Source: Pestalotiopsis fici W106-1 (taxonomy: Eukaryota; Ascomycota; Sordariomycetes; Amphisphaeriales; Sporocadaceae). From it: a stretch of 64,000 bases of DNA. This document shows, one piece after another, positions 9,997 through 22,400 of this stretch (positions within the stretch are counted from its first letter, which is position 1; every line of letters begins with the position of its first letter). The notes beneath the pieces are model-generated. The model ran no database searches. It worked only from the letters and a program-made list of their open reading frames with translations, and was not told where the DNA came from. The stretch spans positions 1,302,001 through 1,366,000 of the forward strand of contig NW_006917093.1 in the NCBI RefSeq assembly GCF_000516985.1, given 5' to 3'. Made by a program: the position numbers and the translations under genes.

Positions 9997-12032
9997 TCAA
10001 TGCCTTTGTCTAGAGCGAAGTATACTTTGATACTTTCTTTGCGCTTCTTGTCTCATACGACTGTTTAGCCATTCATTATGAAAGACTTCCCACTGTTCCT
10101 CGGTGTACTGTAAACGCCTCGGCATGGCGGCCACTTTGATGTTTGGGTTGTTTTTGATCCACTCTAGGTGTTTTACAGCTTCTACTACCTGTTTGGCATG
10201 CACCCATCTCTCTGGCATCCATAAAATAGTAAGCACGCTGCTTGCCAGGGTGCGACCCACGAAAACAATGGTATACACACCGTCTCGGTAAATGTCATGA
10301 CCTCGAAAGGCCAACATTAAATGTATCATAATTGCCATTGCCATTTGATACACAGCATTCGGAGCCATGCCTTCACCAGAGACATACCACGATTGAAGAT
10401 CACCAATGCTCCTCCAAGGTTTCCCTCGAGAGTCGGCAGAAAATTCCCAAGGAGTGAGGAGTGTAGACCTCTTGAATAGATTAGGTGCGTAATCAAATGT
10501 TTCAATGGAGTTTTCGCGGAGAACGTCCTGGAATGCATCCTCAACTGCGAATTCGGCATCCGAATCGTCATGGTCGGATATCTGAAATTCATGCTGTGCA
10601 TAACTAAAGTTGCTTTCCAGATCTCGATCGGATATATCAAAAACTCTTCGGTACTCATACGAGCAATTGTGGCTAAATCAGGTCATCAGAATCTCTACTA
10701 TTCTTGCTCCCTGGTGATATCGTGATGTGGAATACAACTTACCAGGTTACGCTTACGTCGGGATTAACATTCAGATTTACACACCTACAAGAAGGACATT
10801 CGCTTGTTTGCGCATTTTGCGATTCTTCGTCCCAATCCGCGTAAAATATCATGCTCATGCGATACTTTTGGCCAGGGCGAACGCTGTTGTAAAATTCGAT
10901 GCTCATTCTGACATCTCTTCCGGTTCGGCCATCTTGGAGCAGATACCGGCCGAATTTTACCAGGTCAAGTCCTGGGTAACGGTTGTTTTTGAAGAGGTCA
11001 AATATCATCGAACGGATGGTCTACCAGAGTCAGTCCCTCGGTGTGACTTGAGTGGCTCATTGCACATGGGGATGCTTACATGCCAGGATGGATTAATGGT
11101 CAATGGGACCGCGAATTCGCGGCCAATGGCGTCTTCAATCCATACAACGTTGTCATTAATTAGACTGATCCGGTTCATCATGGCGGGAAGCACCTGCACG
11201 ATGTCTTTGATATCTGCAATATCATCGCCAACCACATCACTACAAGTGTGAGCTTCCATCTTCATCTCTTTGACAATAGTTCATATATACTCACAGGCTG
11301 GATTGCACTCCGTCTATAGCTACCCCAAGACTTTTCAGGCCATCTCCGATTTGGTCGGCGAGCTCGGTGAATCGGTCTTCGATCTTGCGATTTGCTTCCC
11401 TCTCGGCTTCAAAGAGGTCATTCATCCTGTCATTCAAGACATTTTGATTCTGTTCCGCATCGATGCTGAACACACGGGTGATGATCAGTAATGGTTGCAC
11501 TGAAATAAGTTGTGGATGACTTGTACCTCTGAGCTAGTGTTTGCACTAGAGTCATGGTTGCCTTGTTATAGCTGAGCACCTTTCGGAGCTTCTCGACCTC
11601 TTCCTTCTCACACAGATTCCATTGTATCATTCTGGCGAAATCGCGCCATCCGTTCCGAGAGCCTTTCTGCCGTAGCAAGCTTTTCCCATATTTGGTGACT
11701 GCATCTTCAAGGTACGTCTGGATCTTGTCTCGACAATCGGCAATGAGGGGGACGACACTCTGCGCAAGGTCTTCGAATGCGACACTCTGCCGTCTGCTTT
11801 GCCAGAGAACGGCCAACTGAATCATGAATTAGCCCAAAAGCTTCGTCAAGCATGATGTCGTTTCGAAACGAACCGGCTGTAGGACTCTCTGAAAGCTTTG
11901 TAGCTCCTGCACCAAGTCCTGAAAGTCGGAGCGGGAACCGCGGCTGTCGTTCAAAGCCTTGACTAAGCGAGCGACAAGTTGTATTGTGGTGATAATATCA
12001 CCAAAAGCGCCGTATGTGAGACTGACTGACAT
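9997..12032 (-). CDS. Fungal ubiquitin-like-domain (ULD) protein, six exons
   Basis: Rebuilt from six exons. Start MSVSLTYGAFGDIITTIQL at 12032. Exon 1 ends near 11874; exon 2 runs 11816 to about 11533; introns follow near 11532-11475, 11294-11240, 11077-11020 and 10737-10670. Exon 6 ends at the TGA at 9997. All junctions keep frame with GT/AG sites. The N-terminal ~200 residues are helical, with the FGDII...ALNDSRGSRSDFQ text common to a large fungal family. The middle carries VVWIEDAIGREFAVPLT, then FGRYLLQDGRTGRDV and WDEESQ...CPSCRC. This matches the fungal ubiquitin-like domain (PF22893 type) that follows a coiled-coil N-terminus. The ~180-residue tail (exon 6) is unfamiliar. The function of these proteins is largely unknown. 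No biosynthetic role is suggested by sequence. Confidence 0.78.
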
Positions 12033-13434
12033 GGCAGCTGGCTTACAGCATTCATGACACTCACTGAGTTAGGGACCAAGTGTGTGGAAGTGAGGAAAAA
12101 TCAATCAAGTACGCGATACCACAGAAATGATTGCGCCGGTCGGTAAGGCTGGGGGGGAAAGGTGGTGCGGTGCAGGAAGGTAATGCTACGGATTGGCATC
12201 CGAAGTGAGATGGGATAGTGTCAAGGTATGTCTCGTTGAAAGGTGATGATGAACCAAAGGAGGCCGTAGACTAGCAAAGTGGTCGTCACCAAAGAGCAAA
12301 AGCAGAGAGCACTTGGTGATGACTTTTGAAAAAGTCGAGCCGAAGAATTTGATCAGGTAATGCACGACAGGCAGAATTTTGACAGTCATTCATGGGTGCC
12401 CAAATCTGAATCTCTGACCACCTTATTCTCGCATTGAGGTAGGTATGCAAGGTAAGAGGCAGGCAGACTCCAAATCTGCCTTGCCAGAGCTGCATACAGC
12501 CACATTCGCTGGTTGTAGGTCAGCACCTGAGCTGGCAATCGGGCAGCAGTGTGTCCAATAGCAGGGCGGCTCCAACACACCTTTGAGCAATAGTGGAATA
12601 ACTTTTGAAATGCTTTATTATCTCCTTTTGCATTAAGTCTGGAAATTGTACGACGAGTCGGATTTGCGACGACAAATTTAATGATGCGCTTTTAATTTTT
12701 ACACCTTTTTTTTTCTTGGTTTATTTGTTTTTTTTTCGCTAGGACAAGAGATAGGTCAAGCACAGTAAAAAACACCCTTATAAATATAAGAGAAAGGCTT
12801 GTAAGATATATTAGCGGCTAGCCGAATACTTATCCCTATGCTTAGCCACATTTGTTATACGATAAGAAATCGCCATTGCTCAGCCCCCCACCTTTATTGC
12901 CACGACGCGCACCTTCAAAGTCGTGGTTTTGGAATTATCAATTAAAAAGATGAACTAATATCTCGATACTGTGATATATGCATAGAGAGACCAGAATCTG
13001 TATTTGCTATACTACCGCGAGAGAGGCTTTCAGCCCACGAAGTTGAGAACGTAAATGCTTTCGATGACGGTGTCTCGATATCCCGATTGCTGCCAATAAG
13101 GCAGGTTATTAACTTTATCTGCAGCCTCGATATAACTATGCTATTTATACTTAATTCATTCATCGGGTTATTCTTTTCTTCAAGTTTTGAATTGATACCG
13201 CATATTGAAACTGAGGAATGCATATATAGCTGGGCTTCTACCACCGTCTGCAAACTCTCGATTGCTGAGAGTTCTATATTTACCGAGTCAATTGATCTTC
13301 TAACAGCTCGTGCGGTATGAGAGTCAGGATACCTCAATACTTCGCACCTTGTACGGCTTCGATATGGTAGACTGCAAACCTGTACTGAAACATGAACAGC
13401 CGTGACTGAAGGTCCATCTCACCTCCCCTGAACC
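12033..13434. other. Intergenic with poly-T tracts and dispersed repeat A1
   Basis: About 1.4 kb between the starts/ends of two minus-strand genes. 12695-12740 carries T-rich runs. 12753-13258 is repeat copy A1. Short frames here (e.g. 12942-13337) fall inside the repeat and are not supported as genes. Confidence 0.55.
12753..13258 (+). repeat. Dispersed repeat, copy A1 (~506 bp)
   Basis: Two long blocks here recur at 24641-24996 in the same orientation. Block 1 (from AGGTCAAGC through ACGATAAGAAATCGCCA) and block 2 (from TATCTGCAG to CACCGTCTGCAAACTC) are clearly homologous. Differences are dominated by C/T and G/A transitions. A1 has ~150 bp between the blocks that A2 lacks. No terminal inverted repeats or coding capacity seen. 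It lies immediately downstream of the giant gene. Confidence 0.8.
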
Positions 13435-16400
13435 TTACTTTACCTCCCGCTCCCTTCTGTGGTAGTCTGCTGCCATTTCCTCCAGTTTCCGTCGCATGCG
13501 CTCCAACTCGGCCGGATCCGATCCCTGCATTTCCATGATCCTGAACTCCGTCTCTAATCTTTCCACGTCATGCCTGAAAGGCTCGATATCGTTGAATATT
13601 ATCCCCTCTCTGCGCCGGGCGGCCTTTTTCGCTTCAATGTCCTGCCGGTCCGCTCCGACAATTTCCATCCGCCTGATGTCCAAGTCTTGCATCTCGAGCT
13701 GCACCTGCATACCTTGCCTCCTCAGACTGTTGTACTTACCACTCATCGCCAGCTTCGTCCTCAACATCCCTATCTCAGCCTCTCGTGGACCTCGCTGCAT
13801 GTGCAACCGCATTGTGTCCATATTCATGTCCAATTCCGCATCCTCCAACTTTGCCTGTACTTCAACCTTCGTCCCTAGGAGCTCCAATTCCCTCAGCTGC
13901 AATCTCCTCAATTCCAGATCTCTGTCGGCTGCTCCTCTCCTCTCCATTATTTTGACCTCCTTCTGCATTCTTCCTTGAAGCCGACGTAGCTCTCTCTTCT
14001 CCACCTCTAAACGGAAGACTCCCTCCGCCTGCGTCAACTTCAACGATTCCAGCTGCAACTCATCCCTGCTTTTCCCCGTTGACTCCATCGCTCTCATTTC
14101 AAGGTTGGCTCTGTCCAAGTCTCGCCTGAGGTCGCTCAGTTCGATCTGATCCGTCCAGCGTGCGAGGTCCGCCTCCATATCCGCCTCGATATCCGCCTTC
14201 TCGATGTCGTCCTGCCCTTCACCGCTTCTATGTATTGCCTCAATTTCCATTCTTCCTCTCTTGATCTTGGTCTCGGCCGCCATCTTCCTGGCTTGGTTCC
14301 TCATCTCCAATAGCTCCTCTTGCATATTCACCAGATCCTCAACCGGTCTCCCCGCTCTTTCCGCCTCTTCAGCTTTCATCTGAACTTTCTGAATGCTGTT
14401 CTGCAACTCCCTTACTTTGATGTCACTGATCAGGATCTCGATCTCCGCCTGCTTGTTTTCCAATTGCTCCCTTCCAATCATGCCAGTTCGATTCAGTTCT
14501 TCAAGTTGGATCTTGCTCTTCATGATCGATATCATCAATTCCTCCGCTTCTCTCTCATGTCTCAATACGACCTCTGGAGTGAGAAGCAAGCTTTCCTCAC
14601 TCCTCATGACCAAGCCCTGCCTTGGGCCGGTGGATGCCGATCCTGGACCGCCAAGAAGACTAATGCCGCGCCCAAGCCCTTCAATCTCATTGAATATCTG
14701 GTCACCAATAGAGCGTCCTGGATTCCGCAGGAAGTCGTTGATCTCTTGACCCGCTTCGATGACTTCTCGAGGTAGACTTCTCGCTACCTGGTCAAGTGAA
14801 TCGTCGAGGTCCTTCAGTGCCTGCTCCACAACCTGCTCCGCAACCAACTTGAATGGCTGTAGGACGCTTCGATCGATACCATCAAGGAAGCCTTGGACTT
14901 CCCGCTCGTGCTGAGCGAGCTCCTTCAGGAATGCCTCCGATGTGACATCAGCCGCCGTCTTGATTTCGGTTGCGGCTTCGGCACAGAAGGTCTTGACAGC
15001 CTCAAGACCCTGACGGGCAATGTCGAGCAGCGCGCTGGCCACGCTGGCAATGACGTTCTTGATCTTGTTCCATAGCTCGCTGAAAAAAGACACGATATCG
15101 CTAAGGTCGATGGAAAAGCTGAAATCGTACTGGTACCCGCCAACTTTGGCCTGGACCTTCGCCGCCACCTTTGACGACTTCCCGCCAAACGATCCGTCGA
15201 GTACAAACGACTCGATCGTGAGCAGCTCCTTCGATGCCTTGTCCACGACATTGACGGCGAAGCGCAGCGGCGTCAAGATCGCCTCGTCAGCCTTCGAGAT
15301 GACATCCTTCAGAAGCTTGTACGCCCGCAGCTTCACGTCAGCGGCGCGCTGCTTCTCCAAGCATTCCGCGTAAGCCTTGCCAGCCTCAGTCTTGCCAACG
15401 TCGTACTTGGCGTGAGCGGCTTTCAACTTCGCAAGGCGCTCTTGCTCGAACGCTGCCTTCTTGCGTGTCAACTCGTCGACCCTGGCGTCCGCGTGCGCGA
15501 TAAAGGCCTCGCGGCGCTTCTGGAGATCGCTCCGCCGCTCAGCCGCCTTGGCAACGGCGGTGACGATGTTCACCGCTACGGCCGCGCGCCGCGCTTCCGC
15601 CTCGGCATCGGCGGTCTCCATCTTCTCCGTGATCTCGCTCAGCTTGGCAGTCGCCTCTTCGACTGAACCCATGCTCAGACCCTCAAGCGCAAGCCTGGCA
15701 ACCTTCACGTCGGCAATGGCCTTCTTGACATCCACCTCCTGCATCTTGACCTGCCCCGCGAGGTCGTCACGCTGCCATTTCCATGCCTCGTACGACGGGT
15801 CAGCCGGGCCATCTACTGGTTCTTTCTGCTGGTGCCGGGTCAGCGTAACCTGAGTCATCGCCAGCCGACCCTCTGCAACTGTCTGGAGTTGGTAGACTGT
15901 CTGAACCTCCTTATCGGCAGCTTGAAGTGCGTTTACCCGAACCCGCCACTCCTCGGCGTCGGCGTGCGCCTTCCGTGCCGTGACGTCTGCCGCGAGTGCT
16001 GCACGCTCCTCGGATACCACGAGGTCTCGCTCATCTTGCGCCGCCTGCAAAACCATGTTGCGTTCCTCTTGATCGAGCTTCGCGACCTGTGTGGTCTTGT
16101 TCGTCTGCTCTATCGTGATGTTTCGCTGCATTTCGGACAAGTGTCTGTCCAGACTCTGGGTAGCCTTGTCGATGGCCGCGTCCGACTCGGCCTTGGCTTG
16201 GCTATATGTGATTCGAGCGGCAGAAAGCCCGGCCATGGCCTTCACGAGGACATCCTCAAGTTTTCCGAGCTCCGTATCGTCGCGTTCGTCTCCAAAGAGG
16301 TCGTTGGCAATCTTCACTAGATGCTCAACGATGTGGTCTTCAACCTCGGCATGGACCGTGAACGTTTTGCCTTCAAGTTGGCCGCCCAAAGGGAGGTTGC

Positions 16401-19400
16401 CGATTTTCTGATTCAAGAAATTCCGACCGGCCTGCTTGACCAGCGATTGGTGCTCTGGGCTGCTGCTAGTCTTATCCTCGATCTCTTGTACGCGATCCTG
16501 CACAGCCTCAGGTAGCCCTCCATCAAGCGACGCAAATACAATGATTTTCAGTGCGTCGCCCACAAGGACTTCGAGGTTAAGTTGGAATGTGCCCTTAGCC
16601 GTATCGATGTCGACCAGAATATTTACCCAGTTGTCCTTCTCGAATGTGATCATGCCATCGATTTTGAGGCGCTGCACGTTTGGGGATAGTTCAACATCGA
16701 CGTAAGGGTCCTTGTCCTCACCCGAAGCTGCGCATACCATCAAATCTCCTATCTTGAACTTCTCAACGCTTCCCTGGAGCTTGACGCGGCCTGTCGTCAC
16801 TTCAGCGTCGAGCTTAGCATGCTTACCGAAGAGCATCATATCCACTTGTAACCGAACCCCTCGAGGGTGATACTCCTCGAACAGCTGCATGCCGGTTGAC
16901 AGATACAACTCGAAGTGGCGAATGAAGAAGGCATCGTTGCCCCCAGGTAGCGTCAGATCAGCCTCGATCAGTAGGCCGACAGTTTTTAGCAGCTGGGCGA
17001 CATCGAGGTTCACAATTTTCACGTGCAGCAGTTGCTTGGATGGGTCAGCCCCTGTGTGAATCAGGACGCTGCCCTTGACATCGCCGATGGCCACAGCGCC
17101 GCCGACCGTGACGCTTGACGGCACGCCGCCGGCGTACGCGATTCCGAGGCCAAGCTTCAGATCGCTGATAATGACCTTCTTGCTCAGCTGAAAAGGGTTC
17201 ACCCATGGCGTCTTGAGCTCACTATGTTATAAAGTACAAGTCAGCGTCAAGTCAGACTCAAAGTAAGCAAGTCTGTGCCATCTACCGCCTGAAAGATGGT
17301 CATGCATGCCCGAGACTTGGCACAATGAGCAGCTTTCCAGTCTCCAGTATTCCCATAAAAACGTTCGTCTGAAGGAAAGTGGACTCACGCTTCACCAGTT
17401 GCTTCGTAGACACCTGCTTCGAGACCCAGCCCCAGAGTGAGCTTTTTGTCATCCTCGATTGGAAAGGAGAGATCGCCACCAATCCTGATACACGGTAGGC
17501 TGCCATTCACCTTGACTGCCAGGGCCAGGTTTCCAACTGAGAAGCCTTCAATCTCGAACTGCGATTGAGTAGAAACGAGTTAGTTAGCATCAAAATCTGC
17601 CTCCGCGAAATGGTCATCTTAACCTCGCTAAGCGGAAGTTGTGAAGAGACATAAGATGAGACCTCGAGCAATTCTCCAAATTCGTAAAAGACTATCAACT
17701 TAAGAGAGCCGGAAGAACTTACGATATCGTCCTTCGGTACCTTGATGGAGATCTCGAACCTGTCCGGTGGACAATACGTGGCGCATACCACAAAGGGTGT
17801 GCCGCTGTCCACGTCCAAGATGTTTCCAAGAGCCGGAACATCAATCTCAGCGTACACAGTGAATCCCTCTCCGATCTTGTAGCCTGGAGGCTTGGTTTTG
17901 ATCATGGCTCCAGGATTCGCCATGTTACTTGCGCAAATGGCCAGCTTGCGCATGCCAATGTCGCGCAATAGATCCGTGTTCTTGAGGGAGTCCATCAGGT
18001 CGTGCAAGTAGAAGGCACCGTCATATGAGCCGTAAAGCGTGTACTCGAGGTCGCTGCCGCTCCTCTTGTTCAGATATACCAACACGTCGAAGCGGTGCTT
18101 TTCAGTCACGGAGACAGCACCCGAGAACTGGACCTCGAAACCGCTGCCTTCGCTGCTGCTGCTCGTATATATGGCAATCGCAAGCGCAGGCTCCTCGATC
18201 TTCACGCTGCCAATCGAGACATCACCGTCAATTGAGCCTTCGAATTCGATGCAGCCGCCGCCAATGTGAATACCGGCTTCGCCTGCAACATGTCCATCGA
18301 CGCTGACTTTACCGTAAAGCGAAAGACCAGTAGATTTTGAGACGACGAGCACAAGTTCGTCCAGCACAATGTCGTGGTCGGTAGTCACGTCGATGTCTGT
18401 TTTGAAAGTCTGGTTGTAAAGCTGCTTGAGAGTCGTGAGGCTGCAGTTCGTCAAATAGCCAGCGACATCGAAATCATCTGGGCACAGCGCTTGAAAGTCA
18501 GCGTATTTTCAAGACGACGACGATCGCCGAAGGGGAAAATGAAGAAGAAGGATAAGTCAATGTTAGATTGCCTGCTAGCCTTCGCAAGTGACTTAGATAC
18601 TGACTTTTGCCAAATTTGCCTGCCAACATAAGCTGTGCCTGGTCCTTTATGGAAAAGGTGGCACGCAGATCCAGTCGTACAGTCGCAAGGTTCATCCCCA
18701 CCCAAGCAGCGTGCATGAAGACGTCTTTGAGCTATTGATTCGTGAGCCGAAGTTCATCATACAGCAGTTGTCTCAACAAGAATTCGTTTGGCCGAGCCGC
18801 GTGCGGGATCACTTACGTCGACGCCTTCAACACCAGCTACGTCTTTCCAGTTGCTCGACTCCGTATAGACCGAAACGGCCCACTGATCGCCAAACTTGCT
18901 GATATTCCACTCAACACGCGTTGCCTTGTCGACATGTCCGCGCCCGAAGAAGCCATATCCAAGCTCGTATCCTCCGGCCGACCCGAGGCGCCGGCCCATG
19001 ACATCGACTCCTATATGCGTAACTGTGAGCACACCGAATATCTCCCGGATCTTCACCTCGGGCAGCTCGCCGCGCAATGTGAAGCCGAGTGGCTGCGGTA
19101 TGCGCTTCAAAGACTCGACCGACCGCGAACTGCTGAGGCGCGTCGTGACATCGATGCGTGGCCTGTCCTGGCCGAGGGCATCGCGCAGAAAGGTATTCAC
19201 GGGCTGCAGCATGCCGTCCAGGGTGATGGTGGTCTTGATCCCTAGGCCCGCTTGCTTGCCTCGCGAGCGGTACTCGACCCTTGTGTTGCGCAGCGCGATG
19301 GCATCAAGGTCAGAGCCTGCGAGGGACGGCATGAAGGCGCCCAAGGAAAGGTCGGCCGGCAGGTCACAGCGAAGATGTTTTCCCTCGCCCGGGGTTTGCA

Positions 19401-22400
19401 GGCTGTAAAGCTTCACCTTGTGCTTGCCGAATAGAAGGAGTTCGCCTTGGACAACGAACATGCTGGGAGCACCGTCATTCGCGCCACCTTCAGGTCGCTG
19501 AGTTCCATCGGATTGTCGTGCTTGCTCTGATGGCTCCAGTCCGAGCTGTGTGCCTGATGCTGTCGGAGAAAAGAGCCCTTGAGCGGCGACCTTCTTTGTC
19601 ACTGTTCTCGCCGACAGACTGGAAAAGGAATGTGCCACTTTGAGATATCCATCATCAACTGGAGGCTGAGACGAATCGCCAGCCTGAGGCGGCGCCGGTA
19701 CACTTTCCCCATTTGCTTCCAAGCTATCAGACTCTACCGAAGAAGTTGCCCGGGTCATCACTTCCACTGCGTCACTTGGGCCCTGCTCAGCTCTTTCCAC
19801 AGGCATGTTGCTTTCTGCATCGTTGATCATCGGTTCGTTGGGCTGTGCACCACTGCCGAGAGCGCTTGTATCCACGACGATCTTCGCGTTTTCGAGCATA
19901 AGGCCATCGACTAGAGTTGGTCCGGAGCTGTGAACTCCGTCCCAAACAGCAGTCATTTCAGCCATGAGCGCGGTATCAGGCATGATTGTATGAGCCTGTG
20001 CCGTTTGCAAAATGTCGATATCCTTGGCGAGATGAGTTGTTCCGAACTGAGTGAACTCTCCCTCATCTGCAGTAGCATTCTCATCGTCTTCTTCTGGACG
20101 TGCTTCTTCCATAGCAGCCTCTGCGAACTCTGCAGCCGCGCTCGCATACGCACCTGTATCTGCGTCTGCATCCTCAACCAGAGAGTTCGTAGCAGAATGG
20201 AACAATCCATTGTACTGTTCCAGCTTTGGATTAGTCATCTGGGCGAAAAATTGGCTGTTCGAAAATCCGTCGTTGTGTTCTTCCTGCTCAATCTCAGAAG
20301 TATTGGCATCCTGCGCAGACGTGTCCCCACCACCCCTTGGTGGTTCTGTTTTAGCTTGCTTCCGCCAGCTGTCCATCTCAATCTCATCAGGTTTGGAGTC
20401 GTCGATCCAGTCAAGTGATGTGATAGGTCTCCTCAACCCGTTGCCGCCCTCTCCTGCTGCCGCTGAACTGGAATTATCGATGGAGCGAGGAACCTCCCGA
20501 TCCGGGTTATCCCTTTCCCACGTCTCATATGCCAGGTCAAGCACGGCTTCGTCGAGCTTTTGCTCAAACTTTGTGAAGAATCCGCGCTGCCACGGGAAGA
20601 ATGTAGTCTTGAACTCCTTCCGCCCGTGCAGTGGGTCAATCGTGTCGCGTTGCAGAAGCTGATAATCGAGAGCGTAGCAGAGCCAAGGCGGGAGTTTTTC
20701 CACTTGGTCGGCGCTTGTCAATGGTTGTTTGACCTCGTATTGAGTCTCGTTGGATTTCGGGACTTCGTCAAAACCGAACCGGGTGGAATACATGTCTCGA
20801 TTGATGTTGGCAAACAGAAGACCACCGCCACCACGCTGCTTGAGCCGATCACCCTCGCGACATACGAGAGCTTGCCACGCCTTCTCATAGCGCGTCATGA
20901 CCGAGTTGCACTCGCCCGTCCCAAATATGAGGTTCTTGCGCGACTGCGATGATAAGGGATCGGCTGAAAGACCGCCCCAGGAGTACGCACAGCGGTGTAG
21001 CCATTCGGCAGGCATGTGTGATGTTCCCGGCCATTTCGTTCCTGTGGTTGAAGCAACGGCTTTCTTGTTGTGCTCAGTCCATTTGAGAATATCTGCAATC
21101 TGCACAAGAGAGAACATTTAGTGGGCAGCTTTCATGAATGCGTTCATTCCCAGGAGGCTGGGAACGCTTGAACGTGAACATGAAGGGGATAAATCAAGAA
21201 ATTTTACTTTTAACAGTGATGCGATAGAAGGGGGACTTGAAAATATTGGGAGGGGGGAACGGGGTCTCTGGAGGATGAGAGATTGTAAAGCTTCGCGAGC
21301 AAAATACACACCTGTGTAGCACTGCCGCCCATAACCTGCGCTTGACCTTTGACTCCCCCACGTGTACCCCTAGCTTTCCTGATCTTGGACGATGAAACAT
21401 CTATAAACAGCACAGAAGACTGCAAATTCATGGTCTTGTCGTCCTCGATGATTTGCTGGAGCGCGAGCGTCTTGTCCAACTCAGAATCTCCTCCTTGCTC
21501 GAAGAGCATTTGATCTTCTGCGTTACCAGCCTGCGTCTGGCCTTTGGATTTCCCATTCTTTGCTTGTTGTTTTGTATTTTTTGAAGGCTGAGGAGCTGAG
21601 ATGACTTTCTTCTTCTTCTTGTTGTTGTTGTTGCGTTTTTCCTGCTCATACTTCAACAAACCCTTCTCTAGGTCTCCCATCCCACCGCTGGAGCTTTGTT
21701 TGGTCCCTTTATTGAGAAGATACCTGGCTTCGCTGATTTGCTCACCGTTCTCCAAGAGGGTAGGCGCCGTCCGGCCTTTGCGGGCTGTGTCGTATGAGGT
21801 CCAGTCTGCTTTGGTGATCCATGTTTCGTAATGTCCGAATGGTGAGGTAGAAAGCTGCACCGATGGAGCGCGTGGCATCAAGTCAGTACTTGTTTTGTTG
21901 AAATTCATACAAAGCGAAGTTTGCGCCCGAAACGTTGCAACTGGTGCTAGGGATTATTCTACTAACCTTTACAAGCTGCCGCGTAGCTATAGCGCTCCTC
22001 TTCGCTAAGTGCACTTCCGTGGTCGCGCACTCCGGCTTCGCATTTTTTGCGCTGGGGAGCCTCGCCAATGACGTCTTGTCTGATGTTGGCAGCTCTTCAT
22101 GTAATATTCCCGAAGGCATGTCCAGGTCGCTCATAGCTTGCATAATACTGGCGTACATGAAACCCATGATGTCTTCGGAGCTTGGTACGATATACAGAGG
22201 GATAGGCGGATCAATGTACCGATTCCAGCCGCGGTCCTCATCGAGCGCATTGATGGCCCGTTTGCGATGCTTGTTCCACGCTTCGTGGCCCAGCGGCTTG
22301 TGAACGAACTGGAAGGCGAAGCCGTGCGTGTTGCGCATCCATGTGAGAACATCATCGCGTGCTGCTTTATGACTGGTTGTCCCCGAGAACTTTTTCAATG

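Noticed and set aside
13496..13978. Plus-strand frames in the 13.5-16.5 kb interval
   Set aside because: Shadows of the giant gene's long Glu/Arg-rich exon.
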